DNA from: Bradyrhizobium barranii subsp. apii
Lineage (GTDB): Bacteria > Pseudomonadota > Alphaproteobacteria > Rhizobiales > Xanthobacteraceae
DNA length: 64,000 bases
NCBI RefSeq assembly: GCF_011516635.5
Contig: NZ_CP096255.1
Coordinates: 3,842,501-3,906,500, forward strand
Direction: 5' to 3'
Shown here: positions 43,660-53,091 of the stretch, piece after piece
Position numbering within the stretch: position 1 is the first letter of the stretch
How the letters are laid out: each line of letters starts with the position of its first letter
Notes under the pieces: model-generated
Seen by the model: the letters and a program-made list of their open reading frames with translations, nothing else
What the model was told of the DNA's origin: nothing
The model's database searches: none
Program-made: the position numbers and the translations under genes

Positions 43660-44421
43660 ATGCCGGATGCCATCCGCCAGATCCGGCCTGTCGTAACGGC
43701 CGTCCTGCTCGCACTCGTCGGTGCGACGCTCGGCGCGTGCAGCGGCGGCGATTTCGGCCGCACCCGCGCTGACATGCGCAGCGACGACATGCATCGCTGG
43801 CTCGGGGCCGAGGCCACCGGCAGCGTCGGCCTGAAGTCGTCCCAATTCCAGCTCACCGACGCGGAGCGCCAGCTTCGCGATCTCGCTTATCCCATGATCG
43901 AGCCGCCGCTGTCGCGGCCCGCCTGGAAGAGCGTATTCGGCGACTACAGGGCGCTGCCGTCGCCCTGGCAGCAGAAGGTCGTGTTCGACCGCACCATGTA
44001 TGGGCGCACGCTGATCGACGAGCCGCATCGCTCGCATTCATCGCGCTATGCGCAGCTGATCGAGGACGTGCGCAACGACATCACCCGTTTCGAGCCGTTC
44101 TTCGGCTCCGCGATCCGCGTCATCGATCTCGACAGGAAGCGCGATGCGAGCATGGCGCGCGTCTCCGAGCTCTCGCCAAGGGAGAGGGATGATGCGGTCG
44201 CGCGCATGCGGGAGAACTCGCTGATCATCCAGTGGGTGCAGCTGTGCCTCGAGCAGCGCGTCTCGTCCTACCGCTGGGCGCTGGAACGTCTGGTGATCCA
44301 GGCGCCCGACGGCATGGCCGCCGATGCCGACCGCCTGATCGGCGAACTCGCGGCCCAGACCGCCAATCCGCCGGTTGCGGCCCAGCCGCCCTATGGCCGC
44401 GCAGTCATCTCGAAGGGCTAG
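43660..44421 (+). CDS. Predicted lipoprotein of unknown function
   Basis: 253 residues. A lipoprotein signal is present: hydrophobic VVTAVLLALVGATLGAC, with the lipobox LGAC placing the lipidated Cys at residue 27. The mature part is helical and charged, with RQLRDLAYPMIEPPLSRPAW and SSRYAQLIEDVRNDITRFEP. It is probably anchored in the cell envelope. Nothing in the sequence shows its job. The stop overlaps by four bases that of the convergent LysR gene. Confidence 0.78.
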   Translation: MPDAIRQIRPVVTAVLLALVGATLGACSGGDFGRTRADMRSDDMHRWLGAEATGSVGLKSSQFQLTDAERQLRDLAYPMIEPPLSRPAWKSVFGDYRALPSPWQQKVVFDRTMYGRTLIDEPHRSHSSRYAQLIEDVRNDITRFEPFFGSAIRVIDLDRKRDASMARVSELSPRERDDAVARMRENSLIIQWVQLCLEQRVSSYRWALERLVIQAPDGMAADADRLIGELAAQTANPPVAAQPPYGRAVISKG

Positions 44422-45281
44422 GACTTCCTGCGTTTGTTGCGCCGTGGGCTGGTCGGATCCGGCTTGCGCCGCTGCTTCTGAAGTTTCCCGACAAAATCCT
44501 TCAGCGCATCCGCCAGCGGCACTGATGCGCGATAGGCAAGCCCGACCTCGCGTTTGACCCTGACCTCGATCTCGCGCACCGCGACGTCGGGATTGCCGCG
44601 CGCCACGCCTTCCGGGACGATCGCAATGCCGACGCCGGCCGCGACCAGCGCCATCGCCCAATCCTCCGATTGCGCGATCGCCGCGGTCTGCCTTCGTTGT
44701 GAACTCCGGCCGAAGAATTCGCTTTGCTCGCAATGGCAGCGGTCGATCAGAGGGACGCCGGCGAGATCGGCAGCCCGCAGCTTCTCCTTCAGCGTCAGCG
44801 GATGCGAGGGCGGAAGTGCGGCGACATAGCGCTCGCTCCACAGCGCGACGAAATGCTCGTCGGCGCGGAGCATGCTCTTCGAGATGATGCGCGCATCGGC
44901 GCGCTCGTCGCTGCCGACGAGGCGGAGCGCGATGTCGGTGCGCGCCGTCAGCGGCTTCAGCAGCGCGATCGTGCGGGGCACGTCGAGCGTGCGCATCAGT
45001 CCCAGCGTGACGGTGGTCTTCGTATTCGGCTTCCTGAACAGGCTGCGTGCGGCGTCCGCCTCGTCGATGATGCGGCGGGCCAGCGCATGAAACTGCTCGG
45101 CTGAGGCGGTCGGCGCGACGCCCTTCTTGTGCCGGATGAACAGCGTGGTGCCGAGCTCGGCCTCCAGATGGGTGATCGCGGTCGAGATCGACGGCTGCGA
45201 CACGAAGCAGGCGCGCGCCGCCGCGGTCAGATTGCGCTCGCGGTACACGGCGGCGAAGTATCGAAGCTCGCGGATGTCCAT
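44418..45281 (-). CDS. LysR-family transcriptional regulator
   Basis: 287 residues. The winged helix-turn-helix is at residues 1-60 (IRELRYFAAVYRERNLTAAA, then SQPSISTAITHLEAELGTTL). The effector domain follows, with DWAMALVAAGVGIAIVPEG near residue 210; the C-terminus is strongly basic. It is divergent from an MBL-fold hydrolase gene, with a 93-base AT-rich gap between them, so that gene is its likely target. Confidence 0.92.
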   Translation of the reverse strand: MDIRELRYFAAVYRERNLTAAARACFVSQPSISTAITHLEAELGTTLFIRHKKGVAPTASAEQFHALARRIIDEADAARSLFRKPNTKTTVTLGLMRTLDVPRTIALLKPLTARTDIALRLVGSDERADARIISKSMLRADEHFVALWSERYVAALPPSHPLTLKEKLRAADLAGVPLIDRCHCEQSEFFGRSSQRRQTAAIAQSEDWAMALVAAGVGIAIVPEGVARGNPDVAVREIEVRVKREVGLAYRASVPLADALKDFVGKLQKQRRKPDPTSPRRNKRRKS

Positions 45282-45296
45282 AGGAATAGCCTAGAG

Positions 45297-45327
45297 ATAG
45301 TATTAATATTCAATATTTTACCTATAG
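45297..45327. promoter_or_regulatory. Possible LysR operator
   Basis: An AT-rich imperfect dyad, beginning ATAGTATTAATATTCAATAT and ending TTTTACCTAT, in the short gap between the divergent LysR and MBL genes. It contains T-N11-A spacings as expected for a LysR box, and it stands out from the GC-rich surroundings. Confidence 0.45.
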
Positions 45328-45374
45328 ATTGCCCGATGGCAAGAACGCCCTGCTCACAACAGCAGGAACGCGCC

Positions 45375-46202
45375 ATGAAGATCCACCACCTCAACACCGG
45401 CACGATGTGCCCGATGGGCCGCCGCCTGGTGAACGGCACCGGCGGCCTGTTCCAGCGCGCGCGCCTGGTCTGCCATTGCCTGCTGGTCGAGACCGGGGAC
45501 GGCCTCGCTCTGGTCGACACCGGCATCGGTCTCGGCGATATCGCTGCGCCCGGTCGGCTTGGCCGGCGATGGCTGCGGCAGACCGCGCCAAGGCTCGATC
45601 CGGCGGAGACAGCGGTCGAGCAGGTGAAGGCGCTCGGCTATTCACCCAGTGATGTCCGTCACGTGCTGCTGACGCATCTCGACCGCGACCACGCCGGCGG
45701 CGTGCCGGACTTTCCCCATGCCGCGATCCACGTCCACCGCGCCGAATACGACATGGCGGTGCTACGCAAGCCCGCGCCGCCCGAAGGGCGGTATGTCACG
45801 GGGCAGTGGAGCCATGGGCCGGGCTGGACATTCTATGGCGAGGCCGGCGAGGACTGGTTCGGCTTCAAGGGCGTGCGCGCGCTCGGCGACAAGGAAGCCG
45901 ACATCCTGATGATCCCGCTCGCCGGTCACACGCTCGGCCATTGCGGCATCGCGGTGCGATCAGGTGACAAATGGCTGCTGCATGCCGGCGACAGCTATTT
46001 CCACCACGCCCAACTCGACCCGTCGCCGCGGGTGCCGTTGATGCTGGGTTATTTCCAGCGCCGCGGCGACATGGATCGCAAGATGCGGATCGCCAACCAG
46101 GCGCGGCTGCGCACGCTGAAGCTCAACCACGGCGACCGCGTGAGCATCGTCAACAGCCACGATCCCGTCGCCTATGAAAGCTGCCGCTGCGGTGCGCATT
46201 AG
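45375..46202 (+). CDS. Metallo-beta-lactamase-fold hydrolase
   Basis: 275 residues from the ATG at 45375, with AGGAA upstream; an ATG at 45335 is a possible alternative. The MBL zinc motif HLDRDHAGG (HxDxDH) is near residue 106, a second His in LAGHTLGHCG near 184, and Asp in HAGDSYFHH near 207. The layout resembles quorum-quenching lactonases (AttM-like) and related hydrolases, but the substrate is not certain. It is divergent from a LysR gene. No signal peptide is seen. Confidence 0.87.
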   Translation: MKIHHLNTGTMCPMGRRLVNGTGGLFQRARLVCHCLLVETGDGLALVDTGIGLGDIAAPGRLGRRWLRQTAPRLDPAETAVEQVKALGYSPSDVRHVLLTHLDRDHAGGVPDFPHAAIHVHRAEYDMAVLRKPAPPEGRYVTGQWSHGPGWTFYGEAGEDWFGFKGVRALGDKEADILMIPLAGHTLGHCGIAVRSGDKWLLHAGDSYFHHAQLDPSPRVPLMLGYFQRRGDMDRKMRIANQARLRTLKLNHGDRVSIVNSHDPVAYESCRCGAH

Positions 46203-47098
46203 GGTGTCGAAGCCAGGCCGCCGGCCGCAAGCTCACGCGTGATCCAGTCGGCAAAAACCCGGATCGGCCGACGCTGCCGGCTTGCGCGTGGAAAAACGAG
46301 ATGGTGGCCGACATAACGGATGTCGACCGAGCGTCCCGCAAGGGGCGCAACCAGCCGCTTTGTCGCGATTTCCCGTTCGGCCAGCCGTGTTGATTCCAGC
46401 GTCACGCCGAGGCCGCTCGACGCCATCGCGATCGCCAGGAAGCTGCGATCGAAGCGCATGCCGTGAATGGCCGGCGCTTCGAGCCCGTTTGCGGTGAACC
46501 ATTGGTGCCACTGCACCTGCTTCACGTCCGAGCGGATCAACACCTGGTCGAGCAGGTCCTTCGGTTTGCGAATTTTTTTCGCGAGTTCCGGCGTGCATAA
46601 GGGCGTTACGGTCTCTTCGCCCAACGGAATGACCTCGACGCCCTCCGCCCTCGGCTGGCCGTACACGATGTCGATGTCGAAATCGTCGTTGCTGAACCGG
46701 GCATATTCCGTGTTGGCGGCGAGTCGGACCTCGAGCTTCGGCTCGGCGGCCATGAAGCGGGCGAGGCGCGGGGCGAGCCACTGGGCGGCAAAGCTCGGGG
46801 CGCAGTGCACCCTCAGCAATTGCGGTCCGCGGCCCGCGACCTCTTCGATGCCCCGGCGCAGATTGTCGAACGCGGCGCCGGCGTGACGCATCAGGTTCTC
46901 GCCCGCCGGTGTCAGGCGGACCGCGCGGGCGCTGCGCTCGAACAAGGTGGTGCTCATCGCGCTTTCGAGCTTGCGAATGGCGTGGCTCACCGCGCTCGGG
47001 GTGAGATGAAGCTCGTTCGCCGCATCCCGGAACGAGCCAGTGCGTGCGGCCGCCTCGAAGGCGCGGATGGACGATATCGGGATACTGGACAGCAGCAT
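46199..47098 (-). CDS. LysR-family regulator, GcvA-like
   Basis: 299 residues. The helix-turn-helix reads SIRAFEAAARTGSFRDAANE then LTPSAVSHAIRKLESAMSTT, typical of the GcvA subgroup. The effector domain has WLAPRLARFMAAEPKLEVRL and a conserved GLGVTLESTRLAE. It is divergent from the SDR-transketolase-TRAP genes with 133 bases between, which makes it their probable regulator. Confidence 0.92.
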   Translation of the reverse strand: MLLSSIPISSIRAFEAAARTGSFRDAANELHLTPSAVSHAIRKLESAMSTTLFERSARAVRLTPAGENLMRHAGAAFDNLRRGIEEVAGRGPQLLRVHCAPSFAAQWLAPRLARFMAAEPKLEVRLAANTEYARFSNDDFDIDIVYGQPRAEGVEVIPLGEETVTPLCTPELAKKIRKPKDLLDQVLIRSDVKQVQWHQWFTANGLEAPAIHGMRFDRSFLAIAMASSGLGVTLESTRLAEREIATKRLVAPLAGRSVDIRYVGHHLVFPRASRQRRPIRVFADWITRELAAGGLASTP

Positions 47099-47231
47099 CC
47101 GACAAGTGAACCAAATTCACCCATGCAAGACAACAGCGCGTTTGTGGGAAATCAGGCGGGGCATAATCAACCGAGTCAAGAACAGCGGCGCCTTTTGGGG
47201 TGCCCGGCAACAGCCATTCAGGGAGGAGTAG

Positions 47232-47993
47232 ATGCTGCTACGCGGCAAGACTGCAATCATTACCGGAGCGGCCTCTCCGCGGGGCATTGGACTTGCAACC
47301 GCCCGCCGCTTTGCGGCCGAAGGGGCCCGGGTCGCCATTCTCGATATCGACGGCCCTGCGGCGGAAGCAGCCGCGCGCAGCATCGAATCCAGCGCCGGCG
47401 AGCCGCATCTCGGACTCGCCTGCAACGTGGCCGACAAGGAAACCTGCATCAGGGCCGTCGAGGCGGTCATCGCGAAATTCGGCCAGATCGACATCCTCAT
47501 CAACAACGCGGGCGTGACCCAGCCCGTGAAGCTCCTCGACATCAAGGCCGAGGATTGGGACCGCATCCAGGATGTCAATCTCAAGGGCATCCTGTTCCTG
47601 TCGCAGGCCGTGATCCCGCACATGCAGAAACGCAAGAGCGGTTCGATCGCATGCATGTCGTCGGTCTCCGCCCAGCGCGGCGGCGGCATCTTCGGCGGAC
47701 CACACTATTCGGCGGCAAAGGCCGGCGTGCTCGGGCTCGCCAAGGCGATGGCGCGCGAGTTCGGTCCCGATGGCATCCGCGTCAACTGCGTGACGCCGGG
47801 CCTGATCGGGACCGACATCACCGCCGGCAAGCTCACCGACGAGATGCGGGCGAAGATCCTCGAGGGCATTCCGCTCGGCCGGCTCGGTGAGGCCGCTGAC
47901 GTCGCCGGGATCTATACCTTCCTCGCCTCCGACCTCTCGGCCTACGTGACCGGTGCGGTCATCGACGTGAACGGCGGCATGCTGATCCACTGA
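47232..47993 (+). CDS. SDR-family NAD(P)-dependent oxidoreductase
   Basis: 253 residues, preceded by GGGAGGAG. The nucleotide-binding motif is TGAASPRGIGLATARRFAAE near residue 12; NNAG is near residue 92; the catalytic Ser lies in MSSVSAQRG and the YxxxK pair in HYSAAKAGVLGLAKA near residue 157. DIDG after beta-2 has an acidic residue, which favours NAD over NADP. It probably oxidises a sugar, polyol or hydroxy acid. First gene of a five-gene unit with split transketolase and TRAP genes. Confidence 0.92.
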   Translation: MLLRGKTAIITGAASPRGIGLATARRFAAEGARVAILDIDGPAAEAAARSIESSAGEPHLGLACNVADKETCIRAVEAVIAKFGQIDILINNAGVTQPVKLLDIKAEDWDRIQDVNLKGILFLSQAVIPHMQKRKSGSIACMSSVSAQRGGGIFGGPHYSAAKAGVLGLAKAMAREFGPDGIRVNCVTPGLIGTDITAGKLTDEMRAKILEGIPLGRLGEAADVAGIYTFLASDLSAYVTGAVIDVNGGMLIH

Positions 47994-48015
47994 GCGGAGG
48001 AGAGGAGAAACGATC

Positions 48016-48861
48016 ATGACAACACCGACACTCGCAAACGCGCCGACGCTCGCACAGCGCGCCCGCAACATCCGCCGCAACGCCTTGCTGATGGGCGAAG
48101 TCCAGGGCCAGGGCTACATCGCACAGGCGCTCGACATCGCCGATGTGCTGGCGGTGGCCTATTTTCACGCGATGCGTTTTCGCGCCGAAGATCCCGCCTG
48201 GGAAGGCCGTGACCGCTTTCTGTTGTCCAACGGACATTATGCGATCGCGCTCTATGCGGCCCTGATCGAGGCCGGGATCATTCCCGAGGCCGAGCTGCAA
48301 ACCTACGGCTTCGACGAGAGCCGGCTCCCGATGTCGGGCATGGCCTCCTATACGCCGGGCATGGAGATGTCCGGCGGCTCGCTGGGCCTTGGCCTTGGCA
48401 TCGCCGTCGGCATGGCGCTCGGGCTGAAGCGCAAGAAATCGGCAGCGCGCATCTTCACGCTGTTTTCGGACGGCGAGCTGGACGAGGGCTCCAAATGGGA
48501 AGCCATCATGTCGGCCGCTCATCACAAGCTCGACAATCTGATCGGGGTCGTCGACGTCAACAATCAGCAGGCCGATGGTCCCTCCGGGCAGATGCTGGGG
48601 TTCGAGCCGCTGGTCGACAAGCTCAAGGCGTTCGGCTGGTTCGTGCAGCGGGTGGACGGCAACGATCTTGACGCGGTGGTGGGTGCCTTCGATGCCGCGA
48701 TGGCGCATCCGGAAGCGAAGCCCCGCATGATCGTCGCCGACACGTTGATGGGCAAGGGCGTTCCCTTCCTGGAGCAGCGCGAAAAGAACCACTTCATTCG
48801 CGTCGAGCCGCACGAATGGCAGCTCGCGCTGTCTGCACTGAACGCGGGAGACCAGTCATGA
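48016..48861 (+). CDS. Transketolase N-terminal subunit (split transketolase)
   Basis: 281 residues, corresponding to the thiamin diphosphate-binding N-terminal part. It has LSNGHYAIALYAAL near residue 73 and the ThDP motif FSDGELDEGSKWEA then VVDVNNQQADG, where the usual GDG is SDG. Together with the next gene it would make a complete alpha2-beta2-type transketolase. Split forms are often used in catabolic routes for unusual sugars, not in the central pentose pathway. Confidence 0.92.
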   Translation: MTTPTLANAPTLAQRARNIRRNALLMGEVQGQGYIAQALDIADVLAVAYFHAMRFRAEDPAWEGRDRFLLSNGHYAIALYAALIEAGIIPEAELQTYGFDESRLPMSGMASYTPGMEMSGGSLGLGLGIAVGMALGLKRKKSAARIFTLFSDGELDEGSKWEAIMSAAHHKLDNLIGVVDVNNQQADGPSGQMLGFEPLVDKLKAFGWFVQRVDGNDLDAVVGAFDAAMAHPEAKPRMIVADTLMGKGVPFLEQREKNHFIRVEPHEWQLALSALNAGDQS

Positions 48862-49868
48862 AGTCCGCCGGATCGACACCGTCCGCAAAGCCGCGGCTGA
48901 CCACGTCCGCCATGATCGCTTCGATTGCGGCGGAAGGGCAGCGCACCAAACCGGCGCCCTTCGGTCACGCGCTCGTCGAACTCGCTCGCAGCCGTGAAGA
49001 CGTCGTCGGCATGACCGCCGATCTCGGCAAATACACCGATCTGCACATCTTCGCGCAGGCCTTTCCCGATCGCTATTACCAGATGGGCATGGCCGAGCAG
49101 CTGCTGTTCGGCGCCGCCTCGGGCCTCGCGGCGGAAGGCTTCATGCCGTTCGCGACGACCTACGCGGTGTTCGCCTCGCGGCGGGCCTATGACTTCATCC
49201 ACCAGACCATCGCGGAAGAAGACCGCAACGTGAAGATCGCCTGCGCGTTGCCTGGCCTGACGTCGGGCTATGGACCGAGCCATCAGGCCGCGGAGGACCT
49301 CGCGCTGTTCCGCGCGATGCCCAACATGACGGTGATCGACCCCTGCGATGCGCACGAGATCGAGCAGATCGTGCCGGCCATCGCCGCGCATCGCGGACCG
49401 GTCTATATGCGGCTGTTGCGCGGCCAGGTGCCGCTGGTGCTCGACGAGTACAATTACCGTTTTGAGCTCGGCAAGGCCGCGCTTCTGCGCGACGGCGCCG
49501 ACGTCTTGATCATCTCCTCGGGTATCATGACCATGCGCGCGCTAGAGGCTGCCCAGGCCCTGTCCGATGACCGCATCAACGTCGGCGTCCTGCACGTGCC
49601 GACGATCAAGCCGCTCGATACCGAGGCGATCCTGCGCGAGGCGGGCAAGCCGGGCCGCCTGGTCGTCGTCGCCGAAAACCACACCGTGATCGGCGGCCTC
49701 GGCGAAGCCGTCGCGGCGCTCCTGATGCGCTCGGGCGTCCATCCGGCGTTCCGGCAGATCGGGCTTCCCGACGAGTTTCTCGCCGCCGGCGCGCTGCCGA
49801 CGCTGCACGACCGCTACGGCATCTCGACCGCGGAAGTGAAGCGGCAGATCAAGGAGTGGCTGCGCTAG
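48858..49868 (+). CDS. Transketolase C-terminal subunit (split transketolase)
   Basis: 336 residues from the ATG at 48858, which overlaps the stop of the N-terminal subunit by four bases. It holds the pyrimidine-binding domain (DLGKYTDLHIFAQAFPDRYY, then MGMAEQLLFGAASGLA with the catalytic Glu) and the C-terminal transketolase domain (VVVAENHTVIGGLGEAVAA). The coupled genes give the two halves in equal amounts. A longer upstream frame overlaps the previous gene and is not needed. Confidence 0.92.
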   Translation: MKSAGSTPSAKPRLTTSAMIASIAAEGQRTKPAPFGHALVELARSREDVVGMTADLGKYTDLHIFAQAFPDRYYQMGMAEQLLFGAASGLAAEGFMPFATTYAVFASRRAYDFIHQTIAEEDRNVKIACALPGLTSGYGPSHQAAEDLALFRAMPNMTVIDPCDAHEIEQIVPAIAAHRGPVYMRLLRGQVPLVLDEYNYRFELGKAALLRDGADVLIISSGIMTMRALEAAQALSDDRINVGVLHVPTIKPLDTEAILREAGKPGRLVVVAENHTVIGGLGEAVAALLMRSGVHPAFRQIGLPDEFLAAGALPTLHDRYGISTAEVKRQIKEWLR

Positions 49869-50037
49869 CGGCGCACGTAGCCACCATTCACGATCGATCG
49901 GGCCAAAATGTTTCGCAGCGCTGCTGCGGAGAACGAGAGCTGCTGTCCAATGCCGGCGCATCGAGAGCCGGCCTGCAGCAACAGCTGGCGGCGAGAGCCG
50001 TCGCTACAGATCAATCCATGCTCAACAGGAGGAGACG

Positions 50038-51063
50038 ATGCCCCCGCGGAAGCCAATCACCCTCAGCCGTCGCAAGCTGCTCATGGCCGGCGCAGCCGTG
50101 CCGCTATGCGGCATTCTCACGCGTCCCGCTTCGGCCGCGGAATTCACCTACAAGCTCGCGACCGGCCAGGATCCGCCCCATCCCGTCAACGTTCGCGCGA
50201 AAGAGGCGACCGACCGCATTCGCGAGGCGACGAGCGGGCGGCTCGAAATCAATCTCTTTCCGGCCAACCAGCTCGGCTCCGATACCGACCTGCTGACGCA
50301 GGTGCGCAACGGCGGCGTCGAGTTCTTCAATCTTTCCTCGCTGATCCTCGCGACGCTGGTTCCGGCGGCGGGTATCGTCAACCTCGGCTTTCTGTTCACG
50401 AGCTATGATGCCGTCTGGAAGGCGATGGACGGTGAGCTTGGCACCTACATTCGCGCGCAGATCGCCAAAACGCCGATCATGACGGTGTCGAGCGCCTGGG
50501 ACAACGGCTTCCGCCACGTGACGTCCTCGGGCCGCGAGATCAGGACGCCGGAGGACCTCAAGAATTTCAAGCTGCGCGTGCCGGCGGCGCCCAATCTGAC
50601 GTCGCTGTTCCAGGCACTCGGCGCTGGACCCGCGCCGATCAATTTCAACGAGGTCTATTCGGCGCTGCAGACCAAGGTGGTCGACGGCCAGGAGAACCCG
50701 TTGCCGATCATCGCGACGGCCCGGCTCTACGAGGTGCAGAAGACCTGCTCCCTGACCGGGCATGTGTGGGACAATTACTGGATCCTCGGCAACAAGCGGG
50801 CTTTCGAAAAACTGCCAAAGGACGTGCAGCAGATCGTGACACGCGAGTTCGACCGCTCGGCCAAGGACGAGCGCGCCGACATCGCGAAGTTGAGCGACAC
50901 ACTGCGCTCGGATCTGACCGCCAAGGGCATGCAGTTCATCGAGGTCGACCGCGGCGCGTTCAGGCAGGCGCTGGCGAAGACGAGCTTCTATGCCGACTGG
51001 AAGGCCAAGTTCGGTGAAGAGGCCTGGGCGCAGCTCGAGAAAGCGGCGGGCAAGCTGTCATGA
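50038..51063 (+). CDS. dctP: TRAP transporter substrate-binding protein DctP
   Basis: 341 residues. A twin-arginine-like signal (LSRRKLLMAGAAVP) and Ala-rich cleavage region (RPASAAEF) start the protein. The mature part has FTYKLATGQDPPHPVNV at its start, ATSGRLEINLFPANQLGSD, and the DctP signature PEDLKNFKLRVPAAP, where the Arg would grip a carboxylate. It binds an organic acid, possibly a sugar acid, in the periplasm. The stop overlaps the permease start by four bases. Confidence 0.92.
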   Translation: MPPRKPITLSRRKLLMAGAAVPLCGILTRPASAAEFTYKLATGQDPPHPVNVRAKEATDRIREATSGRLEINLFPANQLGSDTDLLTQVRNGGVEFFNLSSLILATLVPAAGIVNLGFLFTSYDAVWKAMDGELGTYIRAQIAKTPIMTVSSAWDNGFRHVTSSGREIRTPEDLKNFKLRVPAAPNLTSLFQALGAGPAPINFNEVYSALQTKVVDGQENPLPIIATARLYEVQKTCSLTGHVWDNYWILGNKRAFEKLPKDVQQIVTREFDRSAKDERADIAKLSDTLRSDLTAKGMQFIEVDRGAFRQALAKTSFYADWKAKFGEEAWAQLEKAAGKLS

Positions 51064-52952
51064 CCGCGATCAACCATATGCCGAATATCGATCAGGGTGC
51101 CGCAATGGCGGCACCTCAGTCAGGTGTGCACCTGTGGGCCGCCAGCGCCAACAAGGTGCTTGGTCATGTGGTTGCGATCCCGGCGGCACTGCTGGTGCTG
51201 GCCGAGATCGTCGTGTTGTCGGCCGGCATCGTCGGAAGATATGTTTTTCACGCTCCGATCATCTGGGCCGACGAGCTCGCCGGCATTCTGTTCCTGTGGC
51301 TCGCTATGCTGGGATCGGTAATTGCCTTCCAGCGTGGCGAGCACATGCGGATGACGGCTATCATCGGCATGCTTCGGCCCGACGCCCGCGCGTTCCTGGA
51401 TGTCGTTGCCGCCGCGGCGTCGTTGGCGTTTCTCCTGCTGGTGATCCACCCGGCTTACGAGTTCGCGGCCGACGAGGTGTTCGTCACGACGCCGGCGCTC
51501 GAAATCGTCAACAGCTGGCGCGCTGCGGCGTTACCCGTCGGCATCGGATTGATGCTGGTCGCCGCAGTTCTGCGGCTGGCTCGCATCGCCGGCTTGCGGA
51601 GCCTGCTGGCCGCCGTAGCGCTCGTCGCCGGGATCATCGCCGCGCTTGTACTGGCGGGGCCGCTGCTCAAGCCTCTCGGCAATCTTAACCTGCTCATCTT
51701 CTTCGTTGTCATCGTCGGCGCCGTGGTCCTTGCGGCGGTGCCGATCGCGTTTGCCTTTGGCCTTGCAACCGTCGGCTATCTGGCGCTGACGACGGGCACG
51801 CCCGATGTGGTCATCATCGGGCGCATGGACGAAGGCATGAGCCATCTGATCCTGCTGGCGGTGCCTCTGTTCGTGTTCCTCGGCCTGCTGATCGAAATGA
51901 CCGGCATGGCGCGTGCCATGGTGGGATTTCTCGCCAGCCTGCTTGGACATGTGCGTGGCGGTTTGCACTATGTGCTGGTCGGCGCGATGTACCTGGTGTC
52001 GGGAATCTCGGGTTCCAAGGCGGCCGATATGGCAGCGGTAGCGCCCGTGCTGTTTCCCGAGATGACCAAGCGGGGCGCCAAACCCGGCGATCTCGTCGCG
52101 CTGCTTGCTGCAACCGGCGCCCAGACCGAGACCATCCCGCCCTCGCTCGTGCTGATCACGATCGGCTCGGTGACGGGCGTGTCGATCGCGGCGCTGTTCA
52201 CCGGCGGTCTGCTGCCCGGCATTGTGCTGGCGATCGGGCTCTGCTCCGTGGTCTGGTGGCGATACCGCGGCGAAGACCTGTCGCATGTGAAGCGCGCGAG
52301 CGGGCGCGAGATCGGCCGCGCCTTCGTCATCGCGATTCCGGCGATGGCTCTGCCCTTCGTCATCCGGGCCGCGGTGGTCGAGGGCGTTGCGACGGCTACC
52401 GAGGTGTCGACCATCGGCATCGTCTACTCGGTTCTCACCGGACTTCTGATCTATCGCCAGTTCTCCTGGCGCCGCCTTTATCCGATGCTGGTGGAGACCG
52501 CGTCGCTGTCCGGCGCGATTCTGCTGATCATCGGTGCCGCGACCGGGATGGCGTGGGCCCTGACCCAGTCGGGTTTCTCGGCATCGCTCGCCAAATTCAT
52601 GACCGCGCTGCCGGGCGGAACACCGGTCTTCCTCGGCGTTACCATCGTGGCGTTTGTCATTCTGGGCAGCGTGCTCGAGGGCATCCCGGCCATCGTTCTG
52701 TTCGGGCCGCTGCTGTTTCCGATCGCGCGTCAGGTCGGGGTGCACGAGGTGCATTACGCGATGGTCGTCGTTCTCGCCATGAGCATCGGTCTGTTCGCCC
52801 CGCCGTTCGGCGTCGGCTACTATGCGGCCTGTGCCATCAGCCGCATCAGTCCCGACGAAGGCATCAAGCCGATCATCGGCTATATCGTGGCCTTGCTGAT
52901 CGGCACGCTCGTGGTTGCCGCGATACCGTGGATATCGACCGGCTTCCTGTGA
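51060..52952 (+). CDS. TRAP transporter fused small and large permease (DctQM)
   Basis: 630 residues. Residues 1-190 form the four-helix DctQ domain (VFHAPIIWADELAGILFLWL is the typical stretch); residues 200-630 form the DctM domain of about twelve helices, with MSHLILLAVPLFVFLGLLIE, the SGSKAADMAAVAPVL segment and GILPG-like GGLLPGIVLAIGL. DctQ and DctM are separate genes in many systems but natural fusions are common. It uses an ion gradient to import the ligand delivered by DctP. Last gene of the SDR-transketolase-TRAP unit. Confidence 0.93.
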   Translation: MTAINHMPNIDQGAAMAAPQSGVHLWAASANKVLGHVVAIPAALLVLAEIVVLSAGIVGRYVFHAPIIWADELAGILFLWLAMLGSVIAFQRGEHMRMTAIIGMLRPDARAFLDVVAAAASLAFLLLVIHPAYEFAADEVFVTTPALEIVNSWRAAALPVGIGLMLVAAVLRLARIAGLRSLLAAVALVAGIIAALVLAGPLLKPLGNLNLLIFFVVIVGAVVLAAVPIAFAFGLATVGYLALTTGTPDVVIIGRMDEGMSHLILLAVPLFVFLGLLIEMTGMARAMVGFLASLLGHVRGGLHYVLVGAMYLVSGISGSKAADMAAVAPVLFPEMTKRGAKPGDLVALLAATGAQTETIPPSLVLITIGSVTGVSIAALFTGGLLPGIVLAIGLCSVVWWRYRGEDLSHVKRASGREIGRAFVIAIPAMALPFVIRAAVVEGVATATEVSTIGIVYSVLTGLLIYRQFSWRRLYPMLVETASLSGAILLIIGAATGMAWALTQSGFSASLAKFMTALPGGTPVFLGVTIVAFVILGSVLEGIPAIVLFGPLLFPIARQVGVHEVHYAMVVVLAMSIGLFAPPFGVGYYAACAISRISPDEGIKPIIGYIVALLIGTLVVAAIPWISTGFL

Positions 52953-53091
52953 CGTGAGGTGGCGCGGGCCCGTCAGCGCTGCCCGGTGCGGGGCGCGTTG
53001 ATCGCGCCACCACGGGCCTCGACAACGCCGCCCGTTGTGCACGGAAATATCGGACGACGTCACAGCACGGCTGCCGGCCTACTGTTCCGCG

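Noticed and set aside
51531..53063. Minus-strand open frame of 510 codons over the TRAP permease
   Set aside because: Mirror of a membrane protein gene; no ribosome site or domain.
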